A stretch of 9,314 bases of DNA from DASZIT01 sp036264255 (lineage in GTDB: Bacteria; Actinomycetota; Acidimicrobiia; Acidimicrobiales; RAAP-2): positions 1 to 9,314 of the forward strand of contig DATARI010000202.1 in the NCBI GenBank assembly GCA_036264255.1, in the 5' to 3' direction. Under the pieces are notes generated by a model that had not been told where the DNA came from, did no database searches, and was given only the letters and a program-made list of their open reading frames with translations. Every line of letters begins with the position of its first letter. The first letter of the stretch is position 1. Of this stretch, positions 1 to 7,444 are shown piece by piece. A program made the translations under genes and the position numbers.

Positions 1-1820
1 CGGGTCTGGGTCACCGCCGTCGGCGCCGCCACGCTGGTGTTCACCGACGACCAGACCCAGGCCGAATGGTCGAAGTGCGGCGCCCTCCCCAGTGCGGCGG
101 TCATGAGACCGACAGCGTAGGCCGAGCTGCGCCCCTGGTCATAGGAGGGCAGCGCCGGCTGATCGGGCACCACCACCATGGTCACCTGCCAGATGGCGAG
201 GGCCTGTCTGATCGCCAGCAGATTGGCCTCCGACGGACCCGGAGCCGGCCCGAGCGGCAATGACGCCCCGAACAGGACCTCGAATCCGGCTTCGGCCTTC
301 CCGGCTCGGCTGGCGATGCCCTCCGGACCCCCGCCTCCGGCCTGCGCGTAGCTCATGTGGTTGACCGCCTGCCAGGCCAGCGAGGACTGCAGCCCGCTGA
401 ACGGGACCGGGTACGACAGCACCACCTGTCCGGCCGGCAGATGCGCCCCGACCTGCTGGTACCACTCCGGGAGGACCACCGCCCGGGTGGCGAGGGGAAG
501 GTTGGACCAGAGGGCGGACACCGTCGGGACCAACGCCGCCACCCCCACCACCGTCACCGCCAGGCTGGCGGCGGCCGCCGGCCGGAGCCGGCTCCGAGCC
601 GAGGTCCGGGACGGGGGCCGGGTCGCCAACCAGTCCCGGGTCTTGTCGATGCCGATCGCCACCACCACCGCTAGGCAGAGGGTGGTCACCAGCGTGAACC
701 GGATCTCGACGATGTTGCCGACCCAGGGCAGGTGCCGGATGGCCGTCCAGGGGACCCAGTGGCCAGAGCCGGGACCGAGCGACAGGGCGGTGGCCACCAC
801 TCCGAGGGTGGCGAACAACAGGACCCGACGGTCGTGTCGCCCGATGACGACGCTCAGCACCGCCACCACCACCACCCCGGCGCCGAGATAGCCGAGCCCG
901 GGCATCGGGGCGCCCTGGTACCCACCGAACCCGTGCATCTCGGCGGCCAGCGACGTCGAGACGTCGTTGTTCCAGAAGCTGGAGAGGGAGTTGCCGAACT
1001 GGTCGATGGCACCGTTGGCCCAGATGGGTCCGGTGAGGTGGGCCGGGCCCTGCAACAGGAACCAGGCCGGGTAGGCCAACACCGCCACCGACATCCCGAG
1101 GGCGGTGGCCGAGCCACGGAAGGCATGGCCGGCCCTGGACCGCCAATCGGCCGGCGACCGCACCGCCGCCCATCCGAGCGCCGCCACCACTGCCACCACC
1201 GCGGCGATGGCGATGATCAACAGCACCTCGGTGCTCACGAAGAACTGCACCACCACCAGTGCCGCCGCCGCCGCGCCGGTGAGGTACGGCGAGCGGCGCT
1301 GACGCACCAGGAGCTCGTCCAGGGCCAGCACCAGCAGCGGGGGGATGGCCAGGAAGGCGATGTTCAGCTGGTTGTAGGCCAGCTCGGTAATCAGGAACGG
1401 TGAGAACCCGTAGAGGAGTCCCCCGAGCACCGCGGCCGGCATCCAGGTCACCCACCGGCGCAGTAACGCGAACATGGCCAGAGCCGACAGGACCGGGGCC
1501 AGGGTCAGGGCGACGTTCATGGCGGCGATCGGGCCGAAGAGCAGGGTCACCGGGGTCAGTACCACGCTGAGCGCCAACACGCTGGTGTCGTTCAGAAGGT
1601 TGATGCCGCTGGGGTGGAACATCCACTGGGAGTACAGGAGGCTGTGGCCGTTGGTGAGTGCGAACGCCGGCCATTCGAAGAACCACAGGAATCGAGCGGC
1701 GTCCCCGCATCCGCAGGTGGTCACCGTCGAAGGGTGGGTGGTCCACACGCCCCACCACAGCCCGATGGACGCCACCAGATAGAACCCGGTGGCCGAGGCG
1801 AAAATCCGGAAGCGGCTCAC
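1..1820 (-). CDS. 'CGCGD'-motif GT-C-like polytopic membrane protein, 3' end cut by the window (paralogue of 7441-9312)
   Basis: The frame is open from a GTG at 1820 to the window edge: 606 complete codons with no stop. By comparison with its paralogue at 7441-9312, about 25-30 residues are missing. Seen: an N-terminal hydrophobic segment (about residues 8-26), then a predicted extracytoplasmic loop with TTCGCGDAA (residues 34-42; Cys36, Cys38, Asp40), then FHPSGIN (68-74) and RRWVTW, many further hydrophobic segments, and a soluble C-terminal region from about residue 440. That tail holds GQVVLSYP, QSSLAWQAV, GGGGPEG, GFEVL, VVVPDQP and QGR. An acidic residue in the first outer loop followed by serial membrane segments is the layout of GT-C glycosyltransferases that use lipid-phosphate sugars; Asp40 as the catalytic residue is inference. 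The GTG overlaps the TGA of the upstream gene (GTGA) and has no clear Shine-Dalgarno sequence, so translation is probably coupled. Substrate unknown; a non-catalytic membrane protein is possible. Confidence 0.85.
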   Translation of the reverse strand, partial: MSRFRIFASATGFYLVASIGLWWGVWTTHPSTVTTCGCGDAARFLWFFEWPAFALTNGHSLLYSQWMFHPSGINLLNDTSVLALSVVLTPVTLLFGPIAAMNVALTLAPVLSALAMFALLRRWVTWMPAAVLGGLLYGFSPFLITELAYNQLNIAFLAIPPLLVLALDELLVRQRRSPYLTGAAAAALVVVQFFVSTEVLLIIAIAAVVAVVAALGWAAVRSPADWRSRAGHAFRGSATALGMSVAVLAYPAWFLLQGPAHLTGPIWANGAIDQFGNSLSSFWNNDVSTSLAAEMHGFGGYQGAPMPGLGYLGAGVVVVAVLSVVIGRHDRRVLLFATLGVVATALSLGPGSGHWVPWTAIRHLPWVGNIVEIRFTLVTTLCLAVVVAIGIDKTRDWLATRPPSRTSARSRLRPAAAASLAVTVVGVAALVPTVSALWSNLPLATRAVVLPEWYQQVGAHLPAGQVVLSYPVPFSGLQSSLAWQAVNHMSYAQAGGGGPEGIASRAGKAEAGFEVLFGASLPLGPAPGPSEANLLAIRQALAIWQVTMVVVPDQPALPSYDQGRSSAYAVGLMTAALGRAPHFDHSAWVWSSVNTSVAAPTAVTQT

Positions 1821-3637
1821 GGTTGCCGGGGGAGGGCCGCCGGGCCACAGAGCTGGCGGACCGCCCGGGTCGGGTCGGCGCTGAAGGACATCGAGGTGTA
1901 GGAGAACGAGTGGGCGAAGTTGGCGGCCGCCTGCGAGAGGCTCAACGGCGCGGTGATGGCGTGCAGGTACGAGCTCAGCGGAGCGCAGGTCAGCGCCAGC
2001 CGGGCGTCGTTCACCGGCTGGCTCGACGACGGTCCCGACGGCAACCCGAAGCGGGCCACCATCCAGGCCGGACCGATGGACTTCTCGTGTCCGGGGCGGG
2101 CGTGGGTGGTGATGACGGTGTGGCTGCCGATGGGGTTGGCGAGGGAGAAGTCGTCGAAGATGTAGACGTCCGGACCGGCGAGGTAGCCGATCACCCCGAT
2201 GGCGGGGACATCGACCGCCAGGGTGAAGGGGAGCGGGGATCGGGCCGGAGCCTTCGCCGCCGCCGAGATCGGCGCATAGGGATTGGACACGACCAGCAGG
2301 GTCTGCTGCCCACTGGGCACCTCGTGGGCCAACCGTTGGAGGGCGGCCCCGGCTTCACCCGACAGGGCGGCCCGGTAGTCGTTGGCGGTGATCGGGTGGG
2401 CATTCTTGGTGGCGGTGATCCAACTGTTGCGCTCGTTGGAGATGAAGATGACTTGCGGATTCAGGCTGCCGGGGGGAGGGATATAGCGCAGCCAGCCGGC
2501 ACAGACGACCGCCCACACCAGGATCCCGACCACCGGGACGGCGGCGATGCTCCGTAACTGGGTGGAGGAGACGAACACCGGCAGGCAGACGGCGAAGAAG
2601 GCCGGCAGCAGTAGCCGGGCGTGCATGTAGTCGCCGCCGACGTGGACGACATAGAGGAGGTCGACCAGACCCGCCACCACCGGCGTGGCCAGCATCAGCA
2701 CCCCGAGGCGGTCACCGGCTCCCCACCACTTCGAGGCCCGGCCGAGGACCAGGGCGGCGGCCAGCAGCAGGGGCAGCCACAAGGTATAGGGAGCGACAAA
2801 ATTCCAGAGGTAGGTGAAGCCCTGGGACCACCAGGATGCCCCGGCCGCCTTGGCCAGGCCGGTGTTGGGCACCACCAAGCCGTAGTAGCCCATCCGGAAC
2901 ACCTGGTAGCCGACCGGGAGGACTAGGGCGGCGGCGATGGGGATCCCGAACCGTCGGAGGCGACCGGAGGCCGGCGACCATCCGGGAGAGCCCATCACCA
3001 ACAGCAGCGCCACCAGGAACACCACCGAAGCCAGGCCCAGTTCCGGACGGATCAGCGTGCCGAGTCCCATCACCACCGCGGCGCCGGCGCCCCCGCGTCG
3101 GCGGGCCTCGACCCTCACCAGCAACAAGAAGGCGCCCCCCAGCCATAGGAAGACCATCGACATCTCGAGACCGGAGGTGGCGAACTCCCACACCCCGGCC
3201 ACCACCGCCACCACCAGGAGACCGAGGGGGTAGACCGGGCCCTCCTGCCGGGCGGCGGCCAGGCGCCGAACCGCCTGGGCGCCGAAGAGGAACCCGAGCG
3301 CGGTGCAGACCAGCCCGAGCACCACCGAGAGCCACTCCAACGACAGGAAGGGGAGGACCTCGTGGAACAGGGTGAGGGTGAAGAGCCACAGGGGGTCGGA
3401 GTTGACCTCGACCCGTTCCCCGAGGTTGTAGACGAGCCCGTGCCCGGCGAGGAGGTTGTCGATGATCCGGAAATTGATGAAGGCGTCCTCGTCGACCCAG
3501 CGATAGATCCAGGCACCGATGATGACGACGACCACGGGAACGATCACCGGCCACCACGCCGTCCGGGCCGCCGGTGCCCGGTCGGGTCCCTGGCCGGGGT
3601 TGGCGGCGCGGAGCCGGAGTCGAACGGTGCCGCTCAT
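1817..3637 (-). CDS. AftB-like GT-C membrane glycosyltransferase (arabinofuranosyltransferase family)
   Basis: 606 residues from an ATG at 3637, which overlaps the upstream TGA as ATGA. After a short basic N-terminus there is a membrane helix (about 28-46), followed directly by an outer-loop acidic motif WVDEDAFINFR (47-57) and GHGLVYN..GERVE (65-77) with DPLWL. Further signatures are TSGLE (154-158), GLGTLIRPEL (191-200), YYGLVVPNTGLAK (251-263), GGDYMHARLLLP (334-345) and a late GYLAGPDVYIFDD (484-496). As I remember them, these follow the pattern of mycobacterial AftB (terminal beta-1,2-arabinofuranosyltransferase using decaprenyl-phospho-arabinose) and its broader relatives, which also have a C-terminal extracytoplasmic domain; here it covers roughly 385-606. 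Glu50/Asp51 are the likely catalytic acids by analogy. Family assignment is fairly firm. Arabinose as donor is not established, because nothing in the window shows the host makes arabinogalactan. It is the middle gene of the left operon. Confidence 0.85.
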   Translation of the reverse strand: MSGTVRLRLRAANPGQGPDRAPAARTAWWPVIVPVVVVIIGAWIYRWVDEDAFINFRIIDNLLAGHGLVYNLGERVEVNSDPLWLFTLTLFHEVLPFLSLEWLSVVLGLVCTALGFLFGAQAVRRLAAARQEGPVYPLGLLVVAVVAGVWEFATSGLEMSMVFLWLGGAFLLLVRVEARRRGGAGAAVVMGLGTLIRPELGLASVVFLVALLLVMGSPGWSPASGRLRRFGIPIAAALVLPVGYQVFRMGYYGLVVPNTGLAKAAGASWWSQGFTYLWNFVAPYTLWLPLLLAAALVLGRASKWWGAGDRLGVLMLATPVVAGLVDLLYVVHVGGDYMHARLLLPAFFAVCLPVFVSSTQLRSIAAVPVVGILVWAVVCAGWLRYIPPPGSLNPQVIFISNERNSWITATKNAHPITANDYRAALSGEAGAALQRLAHEVPSGQQTLLVVSNPYAPISAAAKAPARSPLPFTLAVDVPAIGVIGYLAGPDVYIFDDFSLANPIGSHTVITTHARPGHEKSIGPAWMVARFGLPSGPSSSQPVNDARLALTCAPLSSYLHAITAPLSLSQAAANFAHSFSYTSMSFSADPTRAVRQLCGPAALPRQP

Positions 3638-5232
3638 CGGGTGGCCGGCGGCACCGGGTCAGGGTGTCCCGACATCGCGGTCGGCGTCTGTGTTCGCGCT
3701 TCCGCTCGGGTTCGCGCCCGGGACCCCAGCGTCCGGCCGATGGCGACCAGGACCACGATCCCCCCGACGGCGGGGAGGGTCCCGAGCTCGAACCGGAACC
3801 GCTCGTTCTCGCCGGTTTCCACCAGCGAGGTGAGCACCAAGGCGTAGCCGACGGTGAGCCAGAGGAAGGCAAGGGTGCCCGCCATTGCCGGATCGTCCTT
3901 CCGTCGCCGCCAGGCCAGGACCGGCAGGCCCAACAGGGTGAGGGCGAACATGACGATGGCCTGATACGAGAGCGTGTTCAATCCCGGCGGCGAGTGGTTG
4001 AAGAACGCCACGATGGCGACGTCCGGGTCGATCTGCGGTTGCCATTCCACCGCATGGTCGTAGGCCCGGGTGTACCCCTCGATCCGCGGCCAGTTGCTGG
4101 CGGTGGTGAAGTTCTGGTCGGTGGCGGTGAACCAGTTGCGCACGCTGATGTTCACGTCGCCGGCGTATTCCCCCGGATGGGCAGCGATGAAGGCGAGATC
4201 GTCGCGGAGGTACTGCGACGAGACGCTGACGTAGAGCAGATTGTTGAAGTTGGGGGCGCCGTCGGCCTTGGTCAGCTGGTCGAGGACCTCCGTGCCGGTC
4301 CGGGTCGGGACGACGAACCGGGGGATGTAGGTGTTCGGGCCCTGGAACGCTGGTATCGCCGCCAGCGGAGTCAGCCTGCCGTCTCTCACCATGGCGGCGA
4401 CCTCCGGGCGGGGGGCGCCGTAGAGGGTGTCGCGGGCCAGGTTCATACCCAGCCAGCTGCTGGTCGAGGAGGTGCCGAACAGCACCGCGTCCTTGATGTA
4501 CCACCCCCCGACCACCAGGACCGGGATGGCGGCGACCATCAGCACCTGGCGCCACCGGTGCCGGGCGGCGATGACGGCCAGCGCGACGGCGACCACCATC
4601 CACTCGACCTGGTAGGTGCTGTTGAGCAGCACCACCGCCGACAGCGAGGCGAAGAACCCCAGTCCGTATCCCCACTGCTTCCTCCGCAGATACCGGAGCA
4701 GCAGCCAGCCCGACAGCGTCAGCAGGGCGGCGGTGGGATAGGCGTAGTTCAGCCAGTTCTCGTAGAGCACGAAAGCCGGAGCCACCACCACCAGAACCAG
4801 GGTGGCGGCGACCGCCAACCAGCGGGGTACCCCGAGCTCGGAGAGGAGGAGGTAGGTAGCCAGGACCATAACGAGACCCAGGGCCAGAAAGGTGATGACC
4901 TCGGCCGGCCCCTGGAGCCCGTGCGGGAGTTGGAGGACCAGGCCCCCGTACAGATTGAAGAGGGGCGGCTGGCTCTGGAGGTGCCACACGCTGGTGATGA
5001 GTTGGTCGTGCAGGAGGTGGACGTCGACCAGTTGGTACATGTCGGTGTTGCTGGTCCCCGACAGGACCGAGCCGTCAAAGCGAATTCCGGCGAGGTAGAA
5101 GCCCAGCCGCGAGAGGCCAAACGCCAGCGTGAGCCCGGCCAACGGGAGGAACGCCGATGGCCGATCGACAGCTGTCTCGTTGTCCGGTTCGTCCGCCAAG
5201 CGGACGGGGGCGAGGACGGCCACCAGCCTCAC
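3634..5232 (-). CDS. GT-C-type polytopic membrane glycosyltransferase, family not recognised
   Basis: 532 residues from a GTG at 5232; first gene of the left operon. A hydrophobic segment (about 27-48) is followed by an outer loop with SNTDMYQLVD (61-70; Asp64) and HLQSQPPLFNLY (84-95), resembling the acidic and H..PPL features of PMT/ArnT-type GT-C enzymes. ENWLNYAYPTA (158-168) and several more membrane segments follow. A long polar, predicted extracytoplasmic insert lies at about 252-420 (WLGMNLARDTLYG, PNFNNLLY, AHPGEYAGD, NWFTATDQNF). Two or three hydrophobic segments then carry ETGENERFRFELG (472-484), a motif seen near the end of many GT-C proteins, and a short basic tail closes the protein. 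Role by analogy: sugar transfer from a polyprenyl-phosphate donor outside the membrane. No clear ribosome-binding site precedes the GTG, and a second in-frame GTG at 5223 is an alternative start. The stop overlaps the next start as ATGA. Donor and acceptor are unknown. Confidence 0.85.
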   Translation of the reverse strand: MRLVAVLAPVRLADEPDNETAVDRPSAFLPLAGLTLAFGLSRLGFYLAGIRFDGSVLSGTSNTDMYQLVDVHLLHDQLITSVWHLQSQPPLFNLYGGLVLQLPHGLQGPAEVITFLALGLVMVLATYLLLSELGVPRWLAVAATLVLVVVAPAFVLYENWLNYAYPTAALLTLSGWLLLRYLRRKQWGYGLGFFASLSAVVLLNSTYQVEWMVVAVALAVIAARHRWRQVLMVAAIPVLVVGGWYIKDAVLFGTSSTSSWLGMNLARDTLYGAPRPEVAAMVRDGRLTPLAAIPAFQGPNTYIPRFVVPTRTGTEVLDQLTKADGAPNFNNLLYVSVSSQYLRDDLAFIAAHPGEYAGDVNISVRNWFTATDQNFTTASNWPRIEGYTRAYDHAVEWQPQIDPDVAIVAFFNHSPPGLNTLSYQAIVMFALTLLGLPVLAWRRRKDDPAMAGTLAFLWLTVGYALVLTSLVETGENERFRFELGTLPAVGGIVVLVAIGRTLGSRARTRAEARTQTPTAMSGHPDPVPPATR

Positions 5233-5335
5233 TGTACCAATCGGGTGCCGGTATCTTGGGCTTCAGCAGGGAAAACCCGGCTCCAGAGGCTGGGACGCGC
5301 CGCAGTAGAGTCAGGAAACCCGTTCGAGGAGATCG
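5233..5335. promoter_or_regulatory. Divergent intergenic region that must hold the promoters of both operons
   Basis: These 103 bp are the only noncoding gap between genes in the window and separate the divergently transcribed starts at 5232 (minus) and 5336 (plus). The location implies back-to-back promoters, possibly co-regulated. For the plus strand, TAGAGT at 5306-5311 is a passable TAnnnT-type -10 box, placing a start point near 5318, just ahead of a GAGGAG at 5326; no good -35 hexamer is visible 16-18 bp upstream. No convincing promoter was found on the minus strand. An imperfect inverted repeat, CCCGGC (5276-5281) with GCTGGG (5289-5294), lies in the middle but is short. The function of the region is inferred from gene arrangement; the exact elements are uncertain. 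Confidence 0.5.
5326..5331 (+). promoter_or_regulatory. Ribosome-binding site of the acyltransferase gene
   Basis: GAGGAG ends 4 nt before the ATG at 5336. The spacing is a little short, but it is the clearest Shine-Dalgarno match in the window and supports 5336 as the start. The other genes begin inside the preceding stop codon or lack an obvious site. Confidence 0.6.
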
Positions 5336-7444
5336 ATGGCGAATGGGCTCGAGATCCGGTTGGCTCCAGGGGTGGCAGTGGGGGAAAGTGGCGTCGAAGG
5401 CAAGGTGCAAGGGTTCGCAACCCAGCTGACGTACCTGCCCGCGCTCGACGGGATGCGGGCCGTCTCCATCACCGGGGTGCTCATCAACCACGGGGGCTTC
5501 GGCTGGTCCACCGGTGGGTTCCTCTCGGTCAACGTCTTCTTCGTACTGAGCGGCTTTCTCATCACCCTGCTGCTGATGGGCGAGTGGGTGAAGACCGGGA
5601 CCATCCGGCTCCGCAACTTCTGGGCCCGCCGGGCCCGGCGGCTGTTGCCGGCACTGTTCCTCCTGGTGGCCGGCATCGCCCTGTATGCCTGGTTGCTGGC
5701 GCCGGCCGGGACCGACTCGTCACTGCGAGGGGACGGGTTGAGCACGCTCCTCTACGTGGGCAACTGGCACCAGATCATCTCCGGCCAGAGTTACTTCGCC
5801 CAAGTGGCGTCGCCCTCCCCATTGCTCCACACCTGGTCGTTGGCGATCGAGGAACAGTTCTATCTGGTGTGGCCGCTGGTGGTGCTGGCCGTGCTCAAGT
5901 GGCGCAGGTCGCCCCGGCTCCTGTTCGGCATCGCCGTCGTCGGGATCCTGGCGTCGGCCACCGAGATGGCGTTGCTGTTCCATCCCGGCATCGACCCGAG
6001 CCGCCTCTACTACGGCACCGACACCCGGGCCCAGGACATCCTGGTGGGGGCGGCGGTGGCCCTGCTGCTCGGTCTCGGCCGGCATCGGAACCAGAACCGG
6101 TCGGAGGTCGACGAGTTCGACCAGGTCGACGAGTTCGACCAGTTCGACGTCGGCCGGGCCACCGGACCACTCCCGCTTCGCACCGGCAAGCCGCGTTTCG
6201 GCAACACCCTCGGGTACTCGGTGGCTGTCCTCGCCGCCGCCACCGTCTTCCTGTTCGAGTGGTGGCGGGACGGCAACGGCTCGGCGCTGCCCTACCGGGG
6301 TGGATTCCTGCTGGCCGACGTCATGGTCGGGGTGGTGATCGTCGGTGTCATCCGGGCCCCCACCGCACTCCCCGCCCGGCTGCTCTCCCTCCGACCCCTC
6401 ACCTACCTGGGCAGGATCTCCTACGGTCTCTACCTCTGGCACTGGCCGGTCTTCCTCATCCTCAACAATGCCCGCACCGGGCTGGTGGGGGTGAGCCTGT
6501 TTGCCGTCCGGGTGGCGGTCAGCGTCGTCATTGCTTCGCTGTCATGGCACTTCATCGAGTCCCCGATCCGGCAGCGGAAGTTCGCATCGTGGCGATCCCG
6601 GGCAATGCTGCCTCTCGCCATCGGCATGACGGCCGCGGTGCTGGTGATCGCCACCGGTGCCGGCAACCTCGGAGCCGGGAACGCCGCGGCGGCGGCCGCC
6701 GATGCGACCCGGGCCGAATTTGGCGCCCTGGACGGGACCTCGTTCAATGGCCCGAAGAGCAATACCAGCGTGCTGTTCGTCGGCGACTCCCTCTCCTTGA
6801 CGATCGCCATCGGCATTTCGCCCCAGGCGGCGAATTACGGCGTCACCCTGGGTGGGCGGACCCACGTCGGGTGCGGGGTCGCCACCGCTCTCCCGCTCGA
6901 CGACCACGGGACCATCGGCGACCCGTTCCCCAACTGCCCGGAGTGGCCGACGTGGTGGAGCCAGGCGGTCCAGCAGCTCCACCCCCAGGTGGTGGCCTTG
7001 GTGATCGGCTGGTGGGAAACCATGGATCGCATGTACCAGGGCCAGTGGCAGCACCTGGGCGATCCCGCCTTCGACGCCTACGAGACCGCGCAACTCGAGC
7101 GGGCGGTGTCGATCCTCTCTTCGACCGGCTCCCGGGTGGCGCTGATGACCGCGCCGTACTTCAGTAGCGGTGAACAACCGGACGGCCAGCCGTGGGACGA
7201 GGATGCCCCGGCCCGGGTCGACCGGCTGAACGCCATCATCGCTTCGGTGGCCGCCAAGCATCCCGGGGTGGTCTGGGTGGTCCCGCTGAACAAGTATCTC
7301 GATCCCAACGGCCATTTCACCTGGACGATCGACGGCAAGGTGGTGCGCCAGCCGGACGGCATCCACACCACCGTGGACGGAGGCACCTACCTGGCCCCCA
7401 AGATCCTCCCCGCGTTGGCAGCCATCGGTCGAGCGCCGCGTTGA
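5336..7444 (+). CDS. Acyltransferase-3 / SGNH-hydrolase fusion (OafA/YrhL-type O-acyltransferase)
   Basis: 702 residues. Residues about 30-440 form an acyltransferase-3 membrane domain: LPALDGMRAV (35-43), NHGG with the conserved His52, FFVLSGFLI (68-76), RRARRLLPAL (98-107), HTWSLAIEEQFYLVWP (165-180; His165, Glu172, Glu173), RAQD (231-234), GRISYGLYLWHWP (359-371; His369) and FIESPIR (406-412). A membrane helix (about 424-440) and an Ala-rich linker lead to an extracytoplasmic SGNH domain: FVGDS (481-485, nucleophile Ser485), Cys513 and Cys534 as a possible disulfide pair, and DGIH (674-677, catalytic Asp674/His677). Known AT3-SGNH proteins carry acyl groups, often acetyl, across the membrane and place them on surface sugars or peptidoglycan. 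Acetyl donor and glycan acceptor are inferred here. It is the first gene of the right operon, with its own ribosome-binding site, and its TGA overlaps the next start (TTGA). An acidic VDEFDQ repeat (258-269) lies between membrane segments. Confidence 0.93.
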   Translation: MANGLEIRLAPGVAVGESGVEGKVQGFATQLTYLPALDGMRAVSITGVLINHGGFGWSTGGFLSVNVFFVLSGFLITLLLMGEWVKTGTIRLRNFWARRARRLLPALFLLVAGIALYAWLLAPAGTDSSLRGDGLSTLLYVGNWHQIISGQSYFAQVASPSPLLHTWSLAIEEQFYLVWPLVVLAVLKWRRSPRLLFGIAVVGILASATEMALLFHPGIDPSRLYYGTDTRAQDILVGAAVALLLGLGRHRNQNRSEVDEFDQVDEFDQFDVGRATGPLPLRTGKPRFGNTLGYSVAVLAAATVFLFEWWRDGNGSALPYRGGFLLADVMVGVVIVGVIRAPTALPARLLSLRPLTYLGRISYGLYLWHWPVFLILNNARTGLVGVSLFAVRVAVSVVIASLSWHFIESPIRQRKFASWRSRAMLPLAIGMTAAVLVIATGAGNLGAGNAAAAAADATRAEFGALDGTSFNGPKSNTSVLFVGDSLSLTIAIGISPQAANYGVTLGGRTHVGCGVATALPLDDHGTIGDPFPNCPEWPTWWSQAVQQLHPQVVALVIGWWETMDRMYQGQWQHLGDPAFDAYETAQLERAVSILSSTGSRVALMTAPYFSSGEQPDGQPWDEDAPARVDRLNAIIASVAAKHPGVVWVVPLNKYLDPNGHFTWTIDGKVVRQPDGIHTTVDGGTYLAPKILPALAAIGRAPR
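6107..6142 (+). repeat. Perfect tandem duplication of an 18-bp unit, encoding VDEFDQ twice
   Basis: Units at 6107-6124 and 6125-6142 are identical, and a partial third copy (TTCGAC, 6143-6148) follows. The unit keeps the reading frame and encodes residues 258-263 and 264-269 of the acyltransferase, then Phe-Asp. The repeat sits in a polar, strongly acidic loop after the sequence RHRNQNRSE, between membrane segments. Replication slippage is the simplest origin, and copy-number changes here would not shift the frame. Confidence 0.95.

Noticed and set aside
139..1848. A minus-strand open frame of 569 codons over the left-edge gene
   Set aside because: The frame that starts at 1820 on the same strand gives a membrane protein matching the paralogue at 7441-9312; this one gives low-complexity Gly/Arg/Pro sequence and is a shadow.
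2712..4987. Long minus-strand frames at 2712-3872 and 3659-4987
   Set aside because: They overlap the AftB-like and GT-C genes in another frame and encode Arg/Pro/Gly-rich sequence without family motifs.
5232..5237. TACAGT on the minus strand as a -10 box for the left operon, with leaderless start at the GTG at 5223
   Set aside because: No -35 match lies 16-18 bp upstream, and the box overlaps the GTG at 5232; a single TAnnnT match is too weak.
5276..5294. Imperfect inverted repeat CCCGGC...GCTGGG in the intergenic region as an operator or terminator
   Set aside because: A 6-bp stem with one wobble pair and a 7-nt loop is expected by chance in such GC-rich DNA; there is no T-run, and it lies between divergent starts, where a terminator is not expected.
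3574..7167. A plus-strand open frame of 1197 codons crossing the divergent intergenic region
   Set aside because: It is antisense to the 5232-3634 gene and out of frame with the acyltransferase. Its product is Arg/Gly/His/Pro-rich with no domain or membrane pattern, as expected for stop-free shadow frames in high-GC DNA.
7192..7440. N-terminal extension of the 7441-9312 gene to an upstream ATG at 7192
   Set aside because: The extra 83 residues lie inside the SGNH coding region, are Arg/Gly/Pro/His-rich and have no counterpart in the paralogue; the TTG at 7441 restores the shared N-terminus.
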